Assembly (NCBI RefSeq): GCF_010091925.1
Contig: NZ_WVID01000003.1
Span: 248,001 to 312,000 of the forward strand
Direction of reading: 5' to 3'
DNA from: Nostoc sp. B(2019)
Lineage (GTDB): Bacteria > Cyanobacteriota > Cyanobacteriia > Cyanobacteriales > Nostocaceae
Length of the DNA: 64,000 bases
The notes beneath the pieces are model-generated. The model saw nothing but the letters and a program-made list of their open reading frames with translations. It was not told the DNA's origin and searched no databases. The translations under genes and the position numbers were made by a program. This document shows positions 25,975 to 35,927 of the stretch, in pieces. Every line of letters begins with the position of its first letter. Position 1 is the stretch's first letter.

Positions 25975-27852
25975 TCAGCCCTTATTATTCGGCTTTTTAA
26001 TATAGGACTTCGCCCAAGCATACCGCTGCGAATCTTTTTTTAGCAGATACTCTATTACTTCCCGACGCTTGTTTTCATCCTTAGCATTTTTCACTACTCG
26101 CTTGATTTCGGAATCCATATCTCTAGGATTAGCTCCACGTTTGATTGCTTCTTGAAACCAATACTCACCATCTGAATATTGATGCCGTTCAAAACAAATA
26201 GCTCCCATCAAAGTGTAAGGGTGATGGCTTTTTGGTTGATACTCAATAGCTTGACGAGCGCAATTTTCGGCTTTATCTAATTTTTCAATATCTCGAAAGG
26301 CTCCACCTCTGCTAGTTAGCAAAGCTGACTTTAGTTTATTTTCTTTAATTTTGTCGAATTCTAAATTATTCGTCAGTTGCAATGCCTGTTCTGAGTTATC
26401 TGCTTTGCGCCAATGGCTGCTGGCATTTGCTAAGTTCCATTTGTTATCAGTTAGTTGAAACTCCTGCTCATAGAAATTTGCCTCAATTGTGTGGTAAGCA
26501 ATCAAAATCTTACCAGAGAATAATTTAATTCCTTCATACTTAGGCTTTTCTTGCCACCTATAATAACTATATGTTGCTTGAGACACTTCAGTTTTATTCT
26601 CCTGAAGCCAAGCAACATCTGTTGGTTCAAGTCGCTCTTTTAACTCAAGCTTTTGCAAAATTGTGTATAAAAGACTGGTGTGTGATTTATCTTGATAGCC
26701 TAAAACATCATATTTTGATTTCAAAGCTGCAAAGTGCTTTTTTTGAGCGTAAATAATGATATCTTCACATTTATTGTTTTTCAGCCACTCAATTTCTGAC
26801 TCATTCAGTAGTTCTCCCGAATCTATCTTAAATTTTAAGGTAGAAGCATATTTTTCATTCGCAATTTCTATAATCTCAGTCAGCTTGCGTTTTTTGAGAA
26901 AATTAATATCCTGTTCACCTAACTGATTGGAAAATTCAAGCCTTTTGAGAATTTTATACAGGTGACTCTTAGGCGATGAATCCTGATAATCAGTTGCTTT
27001 ATACTTAGCTCTCAAGGCAGCAAATTCTCGCGTTTGTTCCAATTCTTGAGCAATGGTAATTGTTTCGCTAAGCCCTTGCTGTTCCAGCCAGTTAATTTCT
27101 GACTCACTCAAATTATTTTTTGCGTCAATGTTTTGCAGTATCGGATATAGGGAACTGGATAATGATAAGTCAGGGTGTTTATTTGCTTGGTATTTATCTC
27201 TTAACTGAGCAAATTGAGCTTCTTTTACTGACTCTTGTTGCTCAAAAAATTCTACTGTTTCAAAGAGTTCTCGTTTGAGCAACCATTCCAATTCAAGAGC
27301 GCTTATTCTTTGTTTACTTTCCAGTTTATTGAGAATTTTATATAGTGGGCTATTAGGTGATGAACCTTGGTATTTAGTAGCTTGGTACTTTGTCTTCAAA
27401 ACAAAAAAATGCCTTTCCAACTCCATCTTTTGAGCAAGAATAACTGTCCCACCAAGCTGATTATTTCTTAGCCATTCAATTTCTGAATTAGTGAGCGTTT
27501 TTTCTGAATCAAGCTTCCAAAGAATTGGGTACAGAGTAATAGAAATATTTTTGAAAGCTCCTCCATTTTTAGGAACTTGATACTGAGATTTAAGATGGGA
27601 AAACTCATTTTCTAGTTTTCTAAGTTCTTCTAAGTTATATTGCTGCTGTTGGCAAATGGTTTCAACAGTTTCAAAAAGTTCCCGCTCTCTTAACCAATCA
27701 AACTCTAATTCAGTTAGCTTAATTCCTAAGTCAACTTTTCGCAAGATAAGATATAGAAGACTAGAGGGTGATGAATCTTGACACTTAGTTGCTTGGTATT
27801 TTGATTTTAAAACAGTAAAGTGTTTTAAACGATTTTGAAACTCTTTGTCCAT
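25975..27852 (-). CDS. Large repeat protein with C-terminal TPR-like region
   Basis: A 625-residue protein of unknown function. Residues 1-430 contain six units of about 65 residues, each reading roughly F-x-x-LKxKYQATxYQDSSPxSxLYxILxKLExxxxLxxxExxWLxxxxLxExIxIAQ, plus one half-unit after the fifth. This implies a solenoid of helical pairs. The C-terminal third has TPR-like helices (AENCARQAIEYQPKSHHPYTLMGAICFERHQYSDGEYWFQEAIKRG). No enzyme motif, signal peptide or membrane span is present. A scaffold or protein-binding role is inferred. It stands alone, upstream of the SemiSWEET cluster on the same strand. Confidence 0.85.
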   Translation of the reverse strand: MDKEFQNRLKHFTVLKSKYQATKCQDSSPSSLLYLILRKVDLGIKLTELEFDWLRERELFETVETICQQQQYNLEELRKLENEFSHLKSQYQVPKNGGAFKNISITLYPILWKLDSEKTLTNSEIEWLRNNQLGGTVILAQKMELERHFFVLKTKYQATKYQGSSPNSPLYKILNKLESKQRISALELEWLLKRELFETVEFFEQQESVKEAQFAQLRDKYQANKHPDLSLSSSLYPILQNIDAKNNLSESEINWLEQQGLSETITIAQELEQTREFAALRAKYKATDYQDSSPKSHLYKILKRLEFSNQLGEQDINFLKKRKLTEIIEIANEKYASTLKFKIDSGELLNESEIEWLKNNKCEDIIIYAQKKHFAALKSKYDVLGYQDKSHTSLLYTILQKLELKERLEPTDVAWLQENKTEVSQATYSYYRWQEKPKYEGIKLFSGKILIAYHTIEANFYEQEFQLTDNKWNLANASSHWRKADNSEQALQLTNNLEFDKIKENKLKSALLTSRGGAFRDIEKLDKAENCARQAIEYQPKSHHPYTLMGAICFERHQYSDGEYWFQEAIKRGANPRDMDSEIKRVVKNAKDENKRREVIEYLLKKDSQRYAWAKSYIKKPNNKG

Positions 27853-27982
27853 GTTGATAAGTACCGCGATAACACTGCTTGATTTGTGTTAGCTGCTACT
27901 ATAACAACACTTAGTAACAAACAGGGATGGCACAATCACCACCCTACAATAGTGAAATTTGCTTGAAAAAATTGCGTGTTAC

Positions 27983-29071
27983 CTACAACACTTTACACTG
28001 CCCATGATGCCGCAATAAATGGTCGCACAGCACTAAAGCTACCATCGCCTCAACCATTGGAACTGCACGCGGTAATACACAAGGATCATGTCTTCCCTTT
28101 GCAGCTAATAGCGTTTCTTCACCCTCACGAGTTACAGTCTTTTGCTCTTTTCTAATTGTTGCTGTTGGCTTAAATGCAACTCGTAAAATGATATTTTCAC
28201 CGTTGGAAATTCCTCCTTGAATACCACCAGAACGGTTTGTGACGGTGCGAATTTCACCCTGTTCATCAATATAATATTCGTCGTTATGCTCAATTCCGGT
28301 TAACAGTGTTCCCGCAAAGCCTGAACCAATTTCAAAGCCTTTGCTAGCAGGGAGAGACATCACACCCTTAGCAATGTCAGCTTCCAATTTATCAAATACT
28401 GGTTCACCTAAAGCTTTTGGCACATTCCGCGCCACGCATTCCACTACACCGCCAATAGAATCACCTTGTCTACCAATTTGCTCAATTAATTCAATCATGC
28501 GATCGCCACATTCAGCATCGGGACAGCGGACGATGTTGCTTTCCACTTGTTCTAAGGTGACGGTATTTGGATCAATTACGCCTTCTAAGTCTTTGATGCG
28601 CTTGACGTAACCGATAATTTCAACATTGGCAACTTGACGGAGAATTTTTTTAGCGATCGCACCTGCTGCTACTCGCCCAATTGTCTCACGCGCTGACGAC
28701 CTACCGCCACCCTGCCAATTGCGAATGCCATATTTCGCATCATAAGTTGCATCTGCGTGAGAAGGGCGATACTTGTGTGCCATCTCGTCGTAGTCTTGCG
28801 GACGAGTGTCTTTGTTTCGTACCAAAATTGCTATGGGCGTTCCTAGAGTTTTTCCTTCAAATACGCCAGAGAGGATCTCACAGGTGTCCGCTTCCTTGCG
28901 AGGAGTCGTGATTTTACTTTGTCCTGGACGCCTTCTATCTAGTTCTACTTGAATTTCTTCAGCTGATATTTCTAGCTGTGGAGGACAACCATCAATGACA
29001 ACCCCCACACCACCGCCGTGAGACTCGCCAAAAGTAGTAATGCGGAATAGATGCCCAAAAGTATTGCCCAT
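27983..29071 (-). CDS. aroC: Chorismate synthase
   Basis: Converts 5-enolpyruvylshikimate-3-phosphate to chorismate using reduced FMN, the last shared step of aromatic amino acid synthesis. The 362-residue length is normal. Signatures: [17 protein letters not shown] near the N-terminus, [37 protein letters not shown], and the C-terminal [22 protein letters not shown]. It is a single gene, 220 bases downstream of psbA on the same strand but separated from it by a strong terminator. Confidence 0.98.
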   Translation of the reverse strand: MGNTFGHLFRITTFGESHGGGVGVVIDGCPPQLEISAEEIQVELDRRRPGQSKITTPRKEADTCEILSGVFEGKTLGTPIAILVRNKDTRPQDYDEMAHKYRPSHADATYDAKYGIRNWQGGGRSSARETIGRVAAGAIAKKILRQVANVEIIGYVKRIKDLEGVIDPNTVTLEQVESNIVRCPDAECGDRMIELIEQIGRQGDSIGGVVECVARNVPKALGEPVFDKLEADIAKGVMSLPASKGFEIGSGFAGTLLTGIEHNDEYYIDEQGEIRTVTNRSGGIQGGISNGENIILRVAFKPTATIRKEQKTVTREGEETLLAAKGRHDPCVLPRAVPMVEAMVALVLCDHLLRHHGQCKVL

Positions 29072-29212
29072 GATTTTGAGGAAGTATCGCCCAGCGTTTG
29101 TAGTTTACCAATAGCATTTTCTCACTACAAAGCGACAAACGACATGATCATCATTGACCCATTTATTTGACTTTTTTGCTTATTGTTTCGATAAGTATAT
29201 TTTTGACAACAA

Positions 29213-29244
29213 AAAAGAGTCCTCGGTTTCCGAAGGACTCTTTT
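29213..29244 (-). terminator. Rho-independent terminator of psbA
   Basis: AAAAGAGTCCT and its exact complement form an 11-bp stem, extended by CGG/CCG with one bulge. On the minus strand the stem ends in CTCTTTTTTG, giving the U-run. It lies about 50 bases past the psbA stop codon and separates it from aroC. Confidence 0.9.
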
Positions 29245-29292
29245 GATTTAATTAAAGATGTTGCATTCCAACATCTCTACAGTATTTAAGTA

Positions 29293-30375
29293 TTAACCGT
29301 TGATAGCAGGAGCGGTTAAAGCAACAGGAGCAACTTCGCCAGCAGCCAAATCTAGGGGGAAGTTGTGAGCGTTACGCTCGTGCATTACTTCCATACCTAG
29401 GTTAGCGCGGTTGATTACGTCTGCCCAAGTTGAGATGACGCGACCTTGAGAGTCAATCACGGATTGGTTGAAGTTGAAACCGTTCAGGTTGAACGCCATC
29501 GTGCTTACACCTAAAGCGGTGAACCAGATGCCGACAACAGGCCATGCAGCTAGGAAGAAGTGCAGTGAACGGCTGTTGTTGAATGAAGCGTATTGGAAGA
29601 TTAGACGACCAAAGTAGCCGTGGGCTGCAACGATGTTGTAGGTTTCTTCTTCTTGACCGAATTTGTAACCGTAGTTTAGAGATTCGGTTTCGGTGGTTTC
29701 ACGAACCAAGGAAGAGGTTACTAGAGAACCGTGCATTGCGGAGAACAAAGAACCGCCGAATACACCAGCCACACCTAACATGTGGAAGGGGTGCATCAAG
29801 ATGTTGTGTTCTGCTTGGAACACGATCATGAAGTTGAAGGTTCCTGAGATACCCAGGGGCATACCATCACTGAATGAACCTTGACCGATGGGGTAGATCA
29901 AGAATACTGCGGCAGCAGAAGCTAGAGGTGCGCTGTAAGCTACGCAGATCCAAGGACGCATACCCAAGCGGTAGGATAATTCCCACTGACGACCCAAGTA
30001 GCAAGCACAACCGATTAAGAAGTGGAATACTACCAATTGGTAAGGGCCGCCGTTGTATAGCCACTCATCTAAGGAAGCAGCTTCCCAAATTGGGTAGAAG
30101 TGCAAGCCGATCGCGTTAGAAGAAGGAACAACTGCACCAGAAATGATGTTGTTTCCGTAGATCAAAGAACCTGCAACTGGCTCACGGATACCATCAATGT
30201 CCACAGGAGGAGCAGCGATGAAAGCGATGATAAAGCAGGTGGTAGCCGCTAGTAGAGTAGGAATCATCAAAACACCGAACCAACCGATGTATATACGGTT
30301 TTCAGTGCTGGTGATCCACTCACAAAAACGAGTCCATACGTTAGCGCTAGAGCGCTGTTGTAAGGTTGTAGTCAT
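29293..30375 (-). CDS. psbA: Photosystem II D1 protein, D1:1-type
   Basis: Reaction-centre core subunit that binds P680 chlorophylls, pheophytin, QB and the manganese cluster, in the thylakoid membrane. The 360-residue precursor is full length, with five membrane helices. Ligands are visible in [31 protein letters not shown] and the C-terminal [14 protein letters not shown]. Processing after LDLA would remove the tail beginning [16 protein letters not shown]. Residue 130 is Gln, which by established knowledge marks the standard, low-light D1:1 form rather than the high-light Glu130 form. Filamentous cyanobacteria usually have several psbA genes; only one is here. Confidence 0.99.
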   Translation of the reverse strand: MTTTLQQRSSANVWTRFCEWITSTENRIYIGWFGVLMIPTLLAATTCFIIAFIAAPPVDIDGIREPVAGSLIYGNNIISGAVVPSSNAIGLHFYPIWEAASLDEWLYNGGPYQLVVFHFLIGCACYLGRQWELSYRLGMRPWICVAYSAPLASAAAVFLIYPIGQGSFSDGMPLGISGTFNFMIVFQAEHNILMHPFHMLGVAGVFGGSLFSAMHGSLVTSSLVRETTETESLNYGYKFGQEEETYNIVAAHGYFGRLIFQYASFNNSRSLHFFLAAWPVVGIWFTALGVSTMAFNLNGFNFNQSVIDSQGRVISTWADVINRANLGMEVMHERNAHNFPLDLAAGEVAPVALTAPAING

Positions 30376-30726
30376 TGTTTTATAAGTGCTATTGGTTGTT
30401 AAAAATGAATCAGGCAGATGAATGTTTGCCTGTTGTATTTGAGTCTACATGAATTTATTTTGATGCGATATATGACTTAATATTCTGTAATGAATTTGTT
30501 GAGTAAGCTTACCAAAGTGTAAAGTTTTTTTACCACTTAGTTAAAGTTAATTGAGGCGCTCAAAGCCTTTTCAACATTAAAAAACTATGCTTTCAAAAAG
30601 GCGATCGCCTAGTTAGCTGACTTTACATTTCTTAATAAATAGTCTTTAAACTCTTTAATAGAAAACATTTATTAAAAAATTAGCAGAGTGGGCATTGTCC
30701 ACCCTGGCTTACTATTTAGGTTTTAA
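30376..30726. other. psbA upstream region
   Basis: About 350 bases holding the psbA promoter and leader on the minus strand and the 3' flank of the preceding MBOAT gene's position. No textbook -35/-10 pair was certain. One HIP1 octamer lies near 30601. No RNA gene was recognised. Confidence 0.4.
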
Positions 30727-32223
30727 TTAAAAATCAAAGTAGATGTAGGGCAAGCTGCCTTCAGGAGCTAATAACCAAACGGCGTAGAGGCATAGAGGCA
30801 CAAAAACAAGCTTTATAGGCCAATGGAACTCTAATTTCAATTTGCGGTTAAAGACATAAACTACACCCATGAAACCAGCTATAGCTAACAGCACCCAGGT
30901 GAGTTGGTATTGGCTCATATTCAGGGCTTCCACGTAGACCTTTTGAGCAAACTGTTCATCAGCAGGATAACCCCAAAGATGCCGAATTACTAAAGAAGAG
31001 TCTTGGACATTGGGTAGGCGAAACCAAATCCAAGAGGTAAAAACCATCAGTTGGGTCAACAACCAAGCTACAAATATACCCAGGGGATTTTGCCAGAATT
31101 GTTCTAGATTCTCAAAGCGATCGCTCATAACATCTGTAAGCCGATGAACCACTAAAGCTAACCCGTGGATTGCGCCCCAAACAACATAACCCATAGCAGA
31201 TCCGTGCCAGATACCTGCAATTAGCATCACAATCAATAAATTCCAGCAAGTGCGGGCTAAACCCCGTCGAGAACCACCTAAAGGAAAGTAGAGGTAGTTA
31301 CGCAACCAATCTCCCAGAGTGATATGCCAGCGCCGCCAAAATTCTGCAATATTGGTGCTGAAGTAGGGAAAGTCAAAATTTTCAGGCAGAACCAACCCGA
31401 AGAGTAAAGCACTGCCACGGGCGATGTCTACATAACCGTTGAAATCCAAATACAACTGCAAGCCATAAGCAAATGTAGCCAACCAAAGATCAGTACTACC
31501 CGCTCGTTGCAAGTTGCCAAAACATAAATCAACAAAAATTCCCAATTGGTCTGCTAAAATGCCTTTCTTGACAGCGCCCCTAGCAATTAACCACAGTGCC
31601 TCTGCGACTTTATCAGTAGTAGGAAGATGTAGCGTATTGAATTGAGTCGCTAGGTTGTGGTAGCGAGTAATTGGGCCTGATATTAATTTGGCGAAGAATA
31701 ATTTGTATGTTGCAAATTTGAGAAACTGATCAGTAGCGGGAGCACCGCGATAGACATCTACCAAATAGGCTATGCATTCAAAGGTAAAAAATGAAATCCC
31801 CAGAGGCATAAACTTAAAAGAGCTATCTGGTGAACTGATTTCTATATCAAAAACTAACTTGGATAAAAGTGGTAAATACTTAAAACCTAATAACAGTAAA
31901 ACATTTAAAATCACACCCACCCACAACAGCTTGAGTCGTCGAAGATTCCAGTCACCTTGAGAAAATTGCCACTCTTCATTAGAAATTTTATAGTCAAGTG
32001 AATGTTGTCCTGGTGAGGTGTTTTTTCCGATCTCTAGACCCAAACGAAAATTGATAAAAGTAAGTGCTAATAGTAATGGGATGTACTGCACATGCAAAGA
32101 TGCATAGAAAACAAGGCTAGCAATTAGCAGTGTCCACAAACGTAATTTTTGTTTTGCTAAAGACCAGTAAATTCCTAGTACACTCAGCAAAAACAGTCCA
32201 TAGAAAATTGATATAAAGTTCAT
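30727..32223 (-). CDS. MBOAT-family O-acyltransferase (AlgI/DltB-like)
   Basis: A 498-residue membrane protein with about ten hydrophobic helices. The MBOAT core is clear: FMPLGISFFTFECIAYLVDVYRG, LYLDFNGYVDIARGSALLFG, FPYFSTNIAEFWRRWHITLGDWLRNYLYFPLGGSRRG, and the catalytic-His region LLIVMLIAGIWHGSAMGYVVWGAIHGLAL. Such proteins pass acyl, usually acetyl, groups across the plasma membrane to exported polysaccharides. The upstream DUF1574 gene with SGNH-hydrolase-like motifs is the expected partner, like AlgJ/AlgX with AlgI. The acceptor polymer is not identified. Confidence 0.94.
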   Translation of the reverse strand: MNFISIFYGLFLLSVLGIYWSLAKQKLRLWTLLIASLVFYASLHVQYIPLLLALTFINFRLGLEIGKNTSPGQHSLDYKISNEEWQFSQGDWNLRRLKLLWVGVILNVLLLLGFKYLPLLSKLVFDIEISSPDSSFKFMPLGISFFTFECIAYLVDVYRGAPATDQFLKFATYKLFFAKLISGPITRYHNLATQFNTLHLPTTDKVAEALWLIARGAVKKGILADQLGIFVDLCFGNLQRAGSTDLWLATFAYGLQLYLDFNGYVDIARGSALLFGLVLPENFDFPYFSTNIAEFWRRWHITLGDWLRNYLYFPLGGSRRGLARTCWNLLIVMLIAGIWHGSAMGYVVWGAIHGLALVVHRLTDVMSDRFENLEQFWQNPLGIFVAWLLTQLMVFTSWIWFRLPNVQDSSLVIRHLWGYPADEQFAQKVYVEALNMSQYQLTWVLLAIAGFMGVVYVFNRKLKLEFHWPIKLVFVPLCLYAVWLLAPEGSLPYIYFDF

Positions 32224-32243
32224 CGGTTAGTTATTTGTCATTT

Positions 32244-32292
32244 GTCAAGAGTCAAGAGTCAAGAGCCAAGGGTCAAGGGTCAAGGATCAAAA
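32244..32292. repeat. GTCAAGA heptamer tandem repeat (STRR)
   Basis: Seven head-to-tail heptamers (GTCAAGA x3, then GCCAAGG, GTCAAGG x2, ATCAAAA) between the DUF1574 and MBOAT genes. This is the classical short tandemly repeated repetitive sequence of heterocystous cyanobacteria. A C/T-rich stretch follows (32320-32348). Confidence 0.85.
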
Positions 32293-32348
32293 GTGCTGAT
32301 TCCTGAGTCCTGGGTTAGAAATTCTCCCCCTGCTCCCCTGCCCTCTTC

Positions 32349-35300
32349 TTACTTCGCTGGCCACGGAATCATCGGGTCATGAGCTAGCTTTTTCGAGACT
32401 TCGTATGCCCCAAAGCGATTGAGGTGGCTAGGGTCAGAAAAGTAGTCATTTGTTTTTGTCCACTGTTGGCTCAAATCGCGATAGATGAAGTTGGGACTAG
32501 TAGCTAAACTCAACATATATTGCTGAAATTCTTGCTCATATTTTTTGCGTACTGGGTCTAGATAATCTGCGGTGAGAGGCGTGTTGACAAACACTAAGGA
32601 AATTTTTTGATCTTGGGTAAACTGAAGCACTGCTTGCAACGCGGCATCTTGTTCACCTCCTATTTGGAAGGATTTATAGTCGTTGTCGTAATTTCCTGGA
32701 ACTCTCGAATGTTTTTGATAGTATCTAGCGGGATTGAAGCGAATAGACAAGGGTAGAAAGCCATCAAAGTCAACTGCTTGTTGAGAAGTATATTCGTCTG
32801 AATTATCAGTTGTTGACTGTGTTTTTGATGTGGTTGTTTGAGAGCGATCGCTAACTAATGGCAATGAATTCCATTGTTTTTGCAATAAACTTTTAATCTG
32901 GTCGCGGTTTTGATAGCTAGCCGAGAAAACAGCTAGACCCTGATTTAACCATCCGTCTACAGCTTGATAGATGCTAATCTCTTGTTTTTCCGCTTTTGTC
33001 TTTTGCTCCTCAGTAGGATTTTTGAGAGCCTGATCACTATTTGGAGTTGCCAATTTTTTCTGCAACGCCTGTTTATAACCATTTGATGCAGTAATTGACT
33101 TAAAGGTTATATCCTCGCGACCACTATTAAAAGCACGCGCTCCATCTGCCCAGATAATTAGTTTGGGTAGTTCTGATGGTTCCAGAACTTCACGGATCAC
33201 AAAGTCTACAACTTGTGCCGTAGCACCATTAATGCCAAAGTTAAACACGTCAAGATTTGGATAACCTTGAGTTGCCAAAGCTTTAGAAAGTGCTGCCGGA
33301 TCTACTCCTCTGAGGGCACGGGAGGAGCCAATAATCAACACATCAGGTGGAGTACCAGTTCTAGCCAGACGTTGTTTATACAGCACTAGTTGCTCATCTA
33401 ACTGTCTGACATTGAAACTTGGCATTTGCGATCGCGCTGCTAACAAGATGGCGGTTGCGGTTGCCTTTTCTTTGAGTGGTGCGGCTGCCAAATTTCTTTC
33501 CTGAGTATCATCACTACTTTGAGTAAACTCAGAAGCGTTGAATACAGAACTATTATTTGGAGGGGATTTTGTCTTGGAAGTATTGGCTAAAAATGCTGTT
33601 CTCTCACTCTGATTTCTCCCAGCCGTCAATGATGCTTTTTGCTTAGAAGATGATGGCGAGACACTAGTAGCAGTTGGTGTCAGCATGGTACGTGTGATAA
33701 TTTGACCCAACACCCAATCGGTTTGGAGAGTGAGCAATAATCCCAACGTCCCCCAGACTAAAGCGACCTTAAGTCCTTGACTATCAGAGTTGAAATCCGC
33801 TGGCTGGTTGCTTTCCGTAAATAGCTGAGTTGCCAACAGCCATTTTTTCCCTGTTGCACTCGCCGTTGTCAGCCAATCCCGCGCCACTCCCGTAACAAAA
33901 CTTTGAACTTCCTCTGTTGTTAAGTCGGGACGCAAAATTGGCTCGTCTGTCTCAGAGGTGATGAGGTCGCTAACGTATTGAGAAGTGGCAGCAAATTCTG
34001 GGGTAGCTTCTGGTACTAAACGCTGGCGATGATCAAAATCAACACCATAGTGCCAAAAGGGTTCCTTATTGCCAGCACGGCGTCCGTAAACACGCACACC
34101 CGTAATGCCAGGAAGTTTTAACTGGCGCATAAACTGAGCAACTTTGTTTGCTACTTGTTTACGTGCTGGACAAACGGGTGCATCACACATAATGTGCAAT
34201 AAATCACCTTTACTTAGCAGGAGTACACGAATACCACCTGTCAATAAACGCCAATCTAAGTCAGGGTTAAGTAAGCGCTCCAGTAAAAAAACGATCGCAG
34301 GTTCATCGCCAGTAGTCGCCAGTTCCAGTGCTGACACAGCAAGGGCGGGATGTTCAGTAGCAGGTAAAGAAACCCAATCAATCCAAGCAGGTTGCTTCTC
34401 GCTTGTTTTTTGTCCGTAGATGGTGGCGGCGAGAATACCTTGAGGAGCGATCGCTTCTAGCAGTGGTAAAATCGCCTCCAAGCACTGGGCTTTATCTGGC
34501 GCTGGGGCAGTTTCTAAAGGGTCAAAAGCTGGGGTGCAGAAGACATGTAGAGTTGATTCTTTGAGAGAAGCTTGGATGGCAACTTTGGACTCGGCAAATA
34601 ACTCAGTTAATAGCCGGGCGATCGCTTGCACATCTCCCCAACGCGCCCATTCTTTGAGCATTACCTCTGGTGGCGTTAGATCCACCCGCAATAGCCAATC
34701 TGGCGCACTCTCACCGCTGACTTGCGAAACAATCACTGCATCCTGGTAGCCGGAAAGCTTCAAATGACGCAACTTCTGGGCTACTGGTTCGGCTAGCAAT
34801 GATGCATCGGGGCTGTAGCTCGACTGACAAAAGATCCACAGGCGATTTTCATCGGGCTGAGAGTTCTGTTTTGACTGAGACTTCCGAATCTTTACCTGTA
34901 CTGCCACCCCCAAGGTACTCAAAGTTTCGCTAAGATAACGAGCAATAGCATCTGGATTTCCTTGTCGTGCCAAGCTTTCGTTAGAGACAATCAGCGCCCC
35001 ACCAGGTTGTCTTGATTTTTCCGAGTCTTCTAATAGAGCTTGTTGCACCTGCTCTAGATGCCGTTCTATTTGATTCAAGTAAACCCGATGACACCATTGG
35101 GGGCGCTGTTGCTCTTTTTTTCGGCCGTAGACAAATACTTGGTATATTGAGGGTTGTTCGTTGCTTGTGAGAGTATCCAAGTCTGTTTGCTGTAATGCTC
35201 GTAGCAAGTCAGACAGAGTGCGCCAACGTTGCGGACACTCTGTACCTTCACAAAGAATGTGCAGGTCGTTTCCCCGCAACCGGACTTTCACCCCAAAAGT

Positions 35301-35369
35301 GTTGATTCCTGTTGCTTGGCTTACCAATTGTACTAAGGATTGCTGACGGTCTGGTAATACTGTTTTCAT
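32349..35369 (-). CDS. DUF1574-family protein with SGNH-like domain, MBOAT partner
   Basis: A 1006-residue protein. Residues 1 to about 440 hold four units of roughly 110 residues, each with a strand pattern such as VKVRLRGNDLHILCEGTECP or GDLLHIMCDAPVCPARKQVANKV and ending in VYGRK..P.W. A membrane segment (VALVWGTLGLLLTLQTDWVLG) lies near residue 540. The C-terminal SGNH-like domain has VLIIGSSRALRG (Ser near 682) and DPSHLNRFG (Asp979, His982), the expected catalytic set. By analogy with AlgX/AlgJ it would place acyl groups, supplied by the MBOAT protein, on an exported polymer. The 126-base spacer to the MBOAT gene suggests one operon. Confidence 0.88.
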   Translation of the reverse strand: MKTVLPDRQQSLVQLVSQATGINTFGVKVRLRGNDLHILCEGTECPQRWRTLSDLLRALQQTDLDTLTSNEQPSIYQVFVYGRKKEQQRPQWCHRVYLNQIERHLEQVQQALLEDSEKSRQPGGALIVSNESLARQGNPDAIARYLSETLSTLGVAVQVKIRKSQSKQNSQPDENRLWIFCQSSYSPDASLLAEPVAQKLRHLKLSGYQDAVIVSQVSGESAPDWLLRVDLTPPEVMLKEWARWGDVQAIARLLTELFAESKVAIQASLKESTLHVFCTPAFDPLETAPAPDKAQCLEAILPLLEAIAPQGILAATIYGQKTSEKQPAWIDWVSLPATEHPALAVSALELATTGDEPAIVFLLERLLNPDLDWRLLTGGIRVLLLSKGDLLHIMCDAPVCPARKQVANKVAQFMRQLKLPGITGVRVYGRRAGNKEPFWHYGVDFDHRQRLVPEATPEFAATSQYVSDLITSETDEPILRPDLTTEEVQSFVTGVARDWLTTASATGKKWLLATQLFTESNQPADFNSDSQGLKVALVWGTLGLLLTLQTDWVLGQIITRTMLTPTATSVSPSSSKQKASLTAGRNQSERTAFLANTSKTKSPPNNSSVFNASEFTQSSDDTQERNLAAAPLKEKATATAILLAARSQMPSFNVRQLDEQLVLYKQRLARTGTPPDVLIIGSSRALRGVDPAALSKALATQGYPNLDVFNFGINGATAQVVDFVIREVLEPSELPKLIIWADGARAFNSGREDITFKSITASNGYKQALQKKLATPNSDQALKNPTEEQKTKAEKQEISIYQAVDGWLNQGLAVFSASYQNRDQIKSLLQKQWNSLPLVSDRSQTTTSKTQSTTDNSDEYTSQQAVDFDGFLPLSIRFNPARYYQKHSRVPGNYDNDYKSFQIGGEQDAALQAVLQFTQDQKISLVFVNTPLTADYLDPVRKKYEQEFQQYMLSLATSPNFIYRDLSQQWTKTNDYFSDPSHLNRFGAYEVSKKLAHDPMIPWPAK

Positions 35370-35585
35370 GGGAAGTTAACTTTACAGGAAGCGATTGTTG
35401 GGGGATAGTGCCTGCACTTGTAAACTAGAACCATAGATTTATCACACTCTGACATTTTTTTTTAACACTTTTGTCACCTTCGTAGCTCGCAAAATGGGCA
35501 AAGATAGTTTTGTACGGTTGCAAGTCAGACTGATCTTAAGTTTTGCGTTTATTTTACTCATCTTCCTAATAACTGAGAATTAGCA

Positions 35586-35822
35586 ATGCCTCCTGTCAAC
35601 CAACAGCCCTCTTCTAACTCCGGATTAAATCTGGTTTTGTTTAGCATTCCCCAATATTTCCTTTTACAAATAGGTACAGCGTCTATACTACTGCTGCTCA
35701 CCACACAGAAAACTACTGTAAGAGCGCTAGAAGCTATAGGGGAAGCCAGTGAAGAATTATTTCGGGGCGATCGCCTACCCATTCTCAATTTCCCAGACGA
35801 CAACGAACTTGATAAAAGTTAG
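35586..35822 (+). CDS. Small hypothetical protein
   Basis: A 78-residue frame, MPPVNQQPSSNSGLNLVLFSIPQYFLLQIGTASILLLLTTQKTTVRALEAIGEASEELFRGDRLPILNFPDDNELDKS. A Pro/Ser/Asn-rich N-terminus precedes one hydrophobic helix (about 20-42) and an amphipathic helix. It has the look of a genuine small membrane-associated protein conserved among filamentous cyanobacteria, but no family was named. It lies between the divergent DUF1574 gene and ppc. The opposite-strand frame is a shadow. Confidence 0.6.
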   Translation: MPPVNQQPSSNSGLNLVLFSIPQYFLLQIGTASILLLLTTQKTTVRALEAIGEASEELFRGDRLPILNFPDDNELDKS

Positions 35823-35927
35823 AAAAATATACTAGAAACAATTATTTGCTCCGGAAAAATACCATGAGCATTGGGTGCAAAACGTAAGAAGTGTAAACAG
35901 TAATCAGATTTATCAATAATAGAGAAT

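Noticed and set aside
29583-30385. Plus-strand frames antisense to psbA
   Set aside because: They are artefacts of the strong codon bias of psbA; no start signals or conserved sequence.
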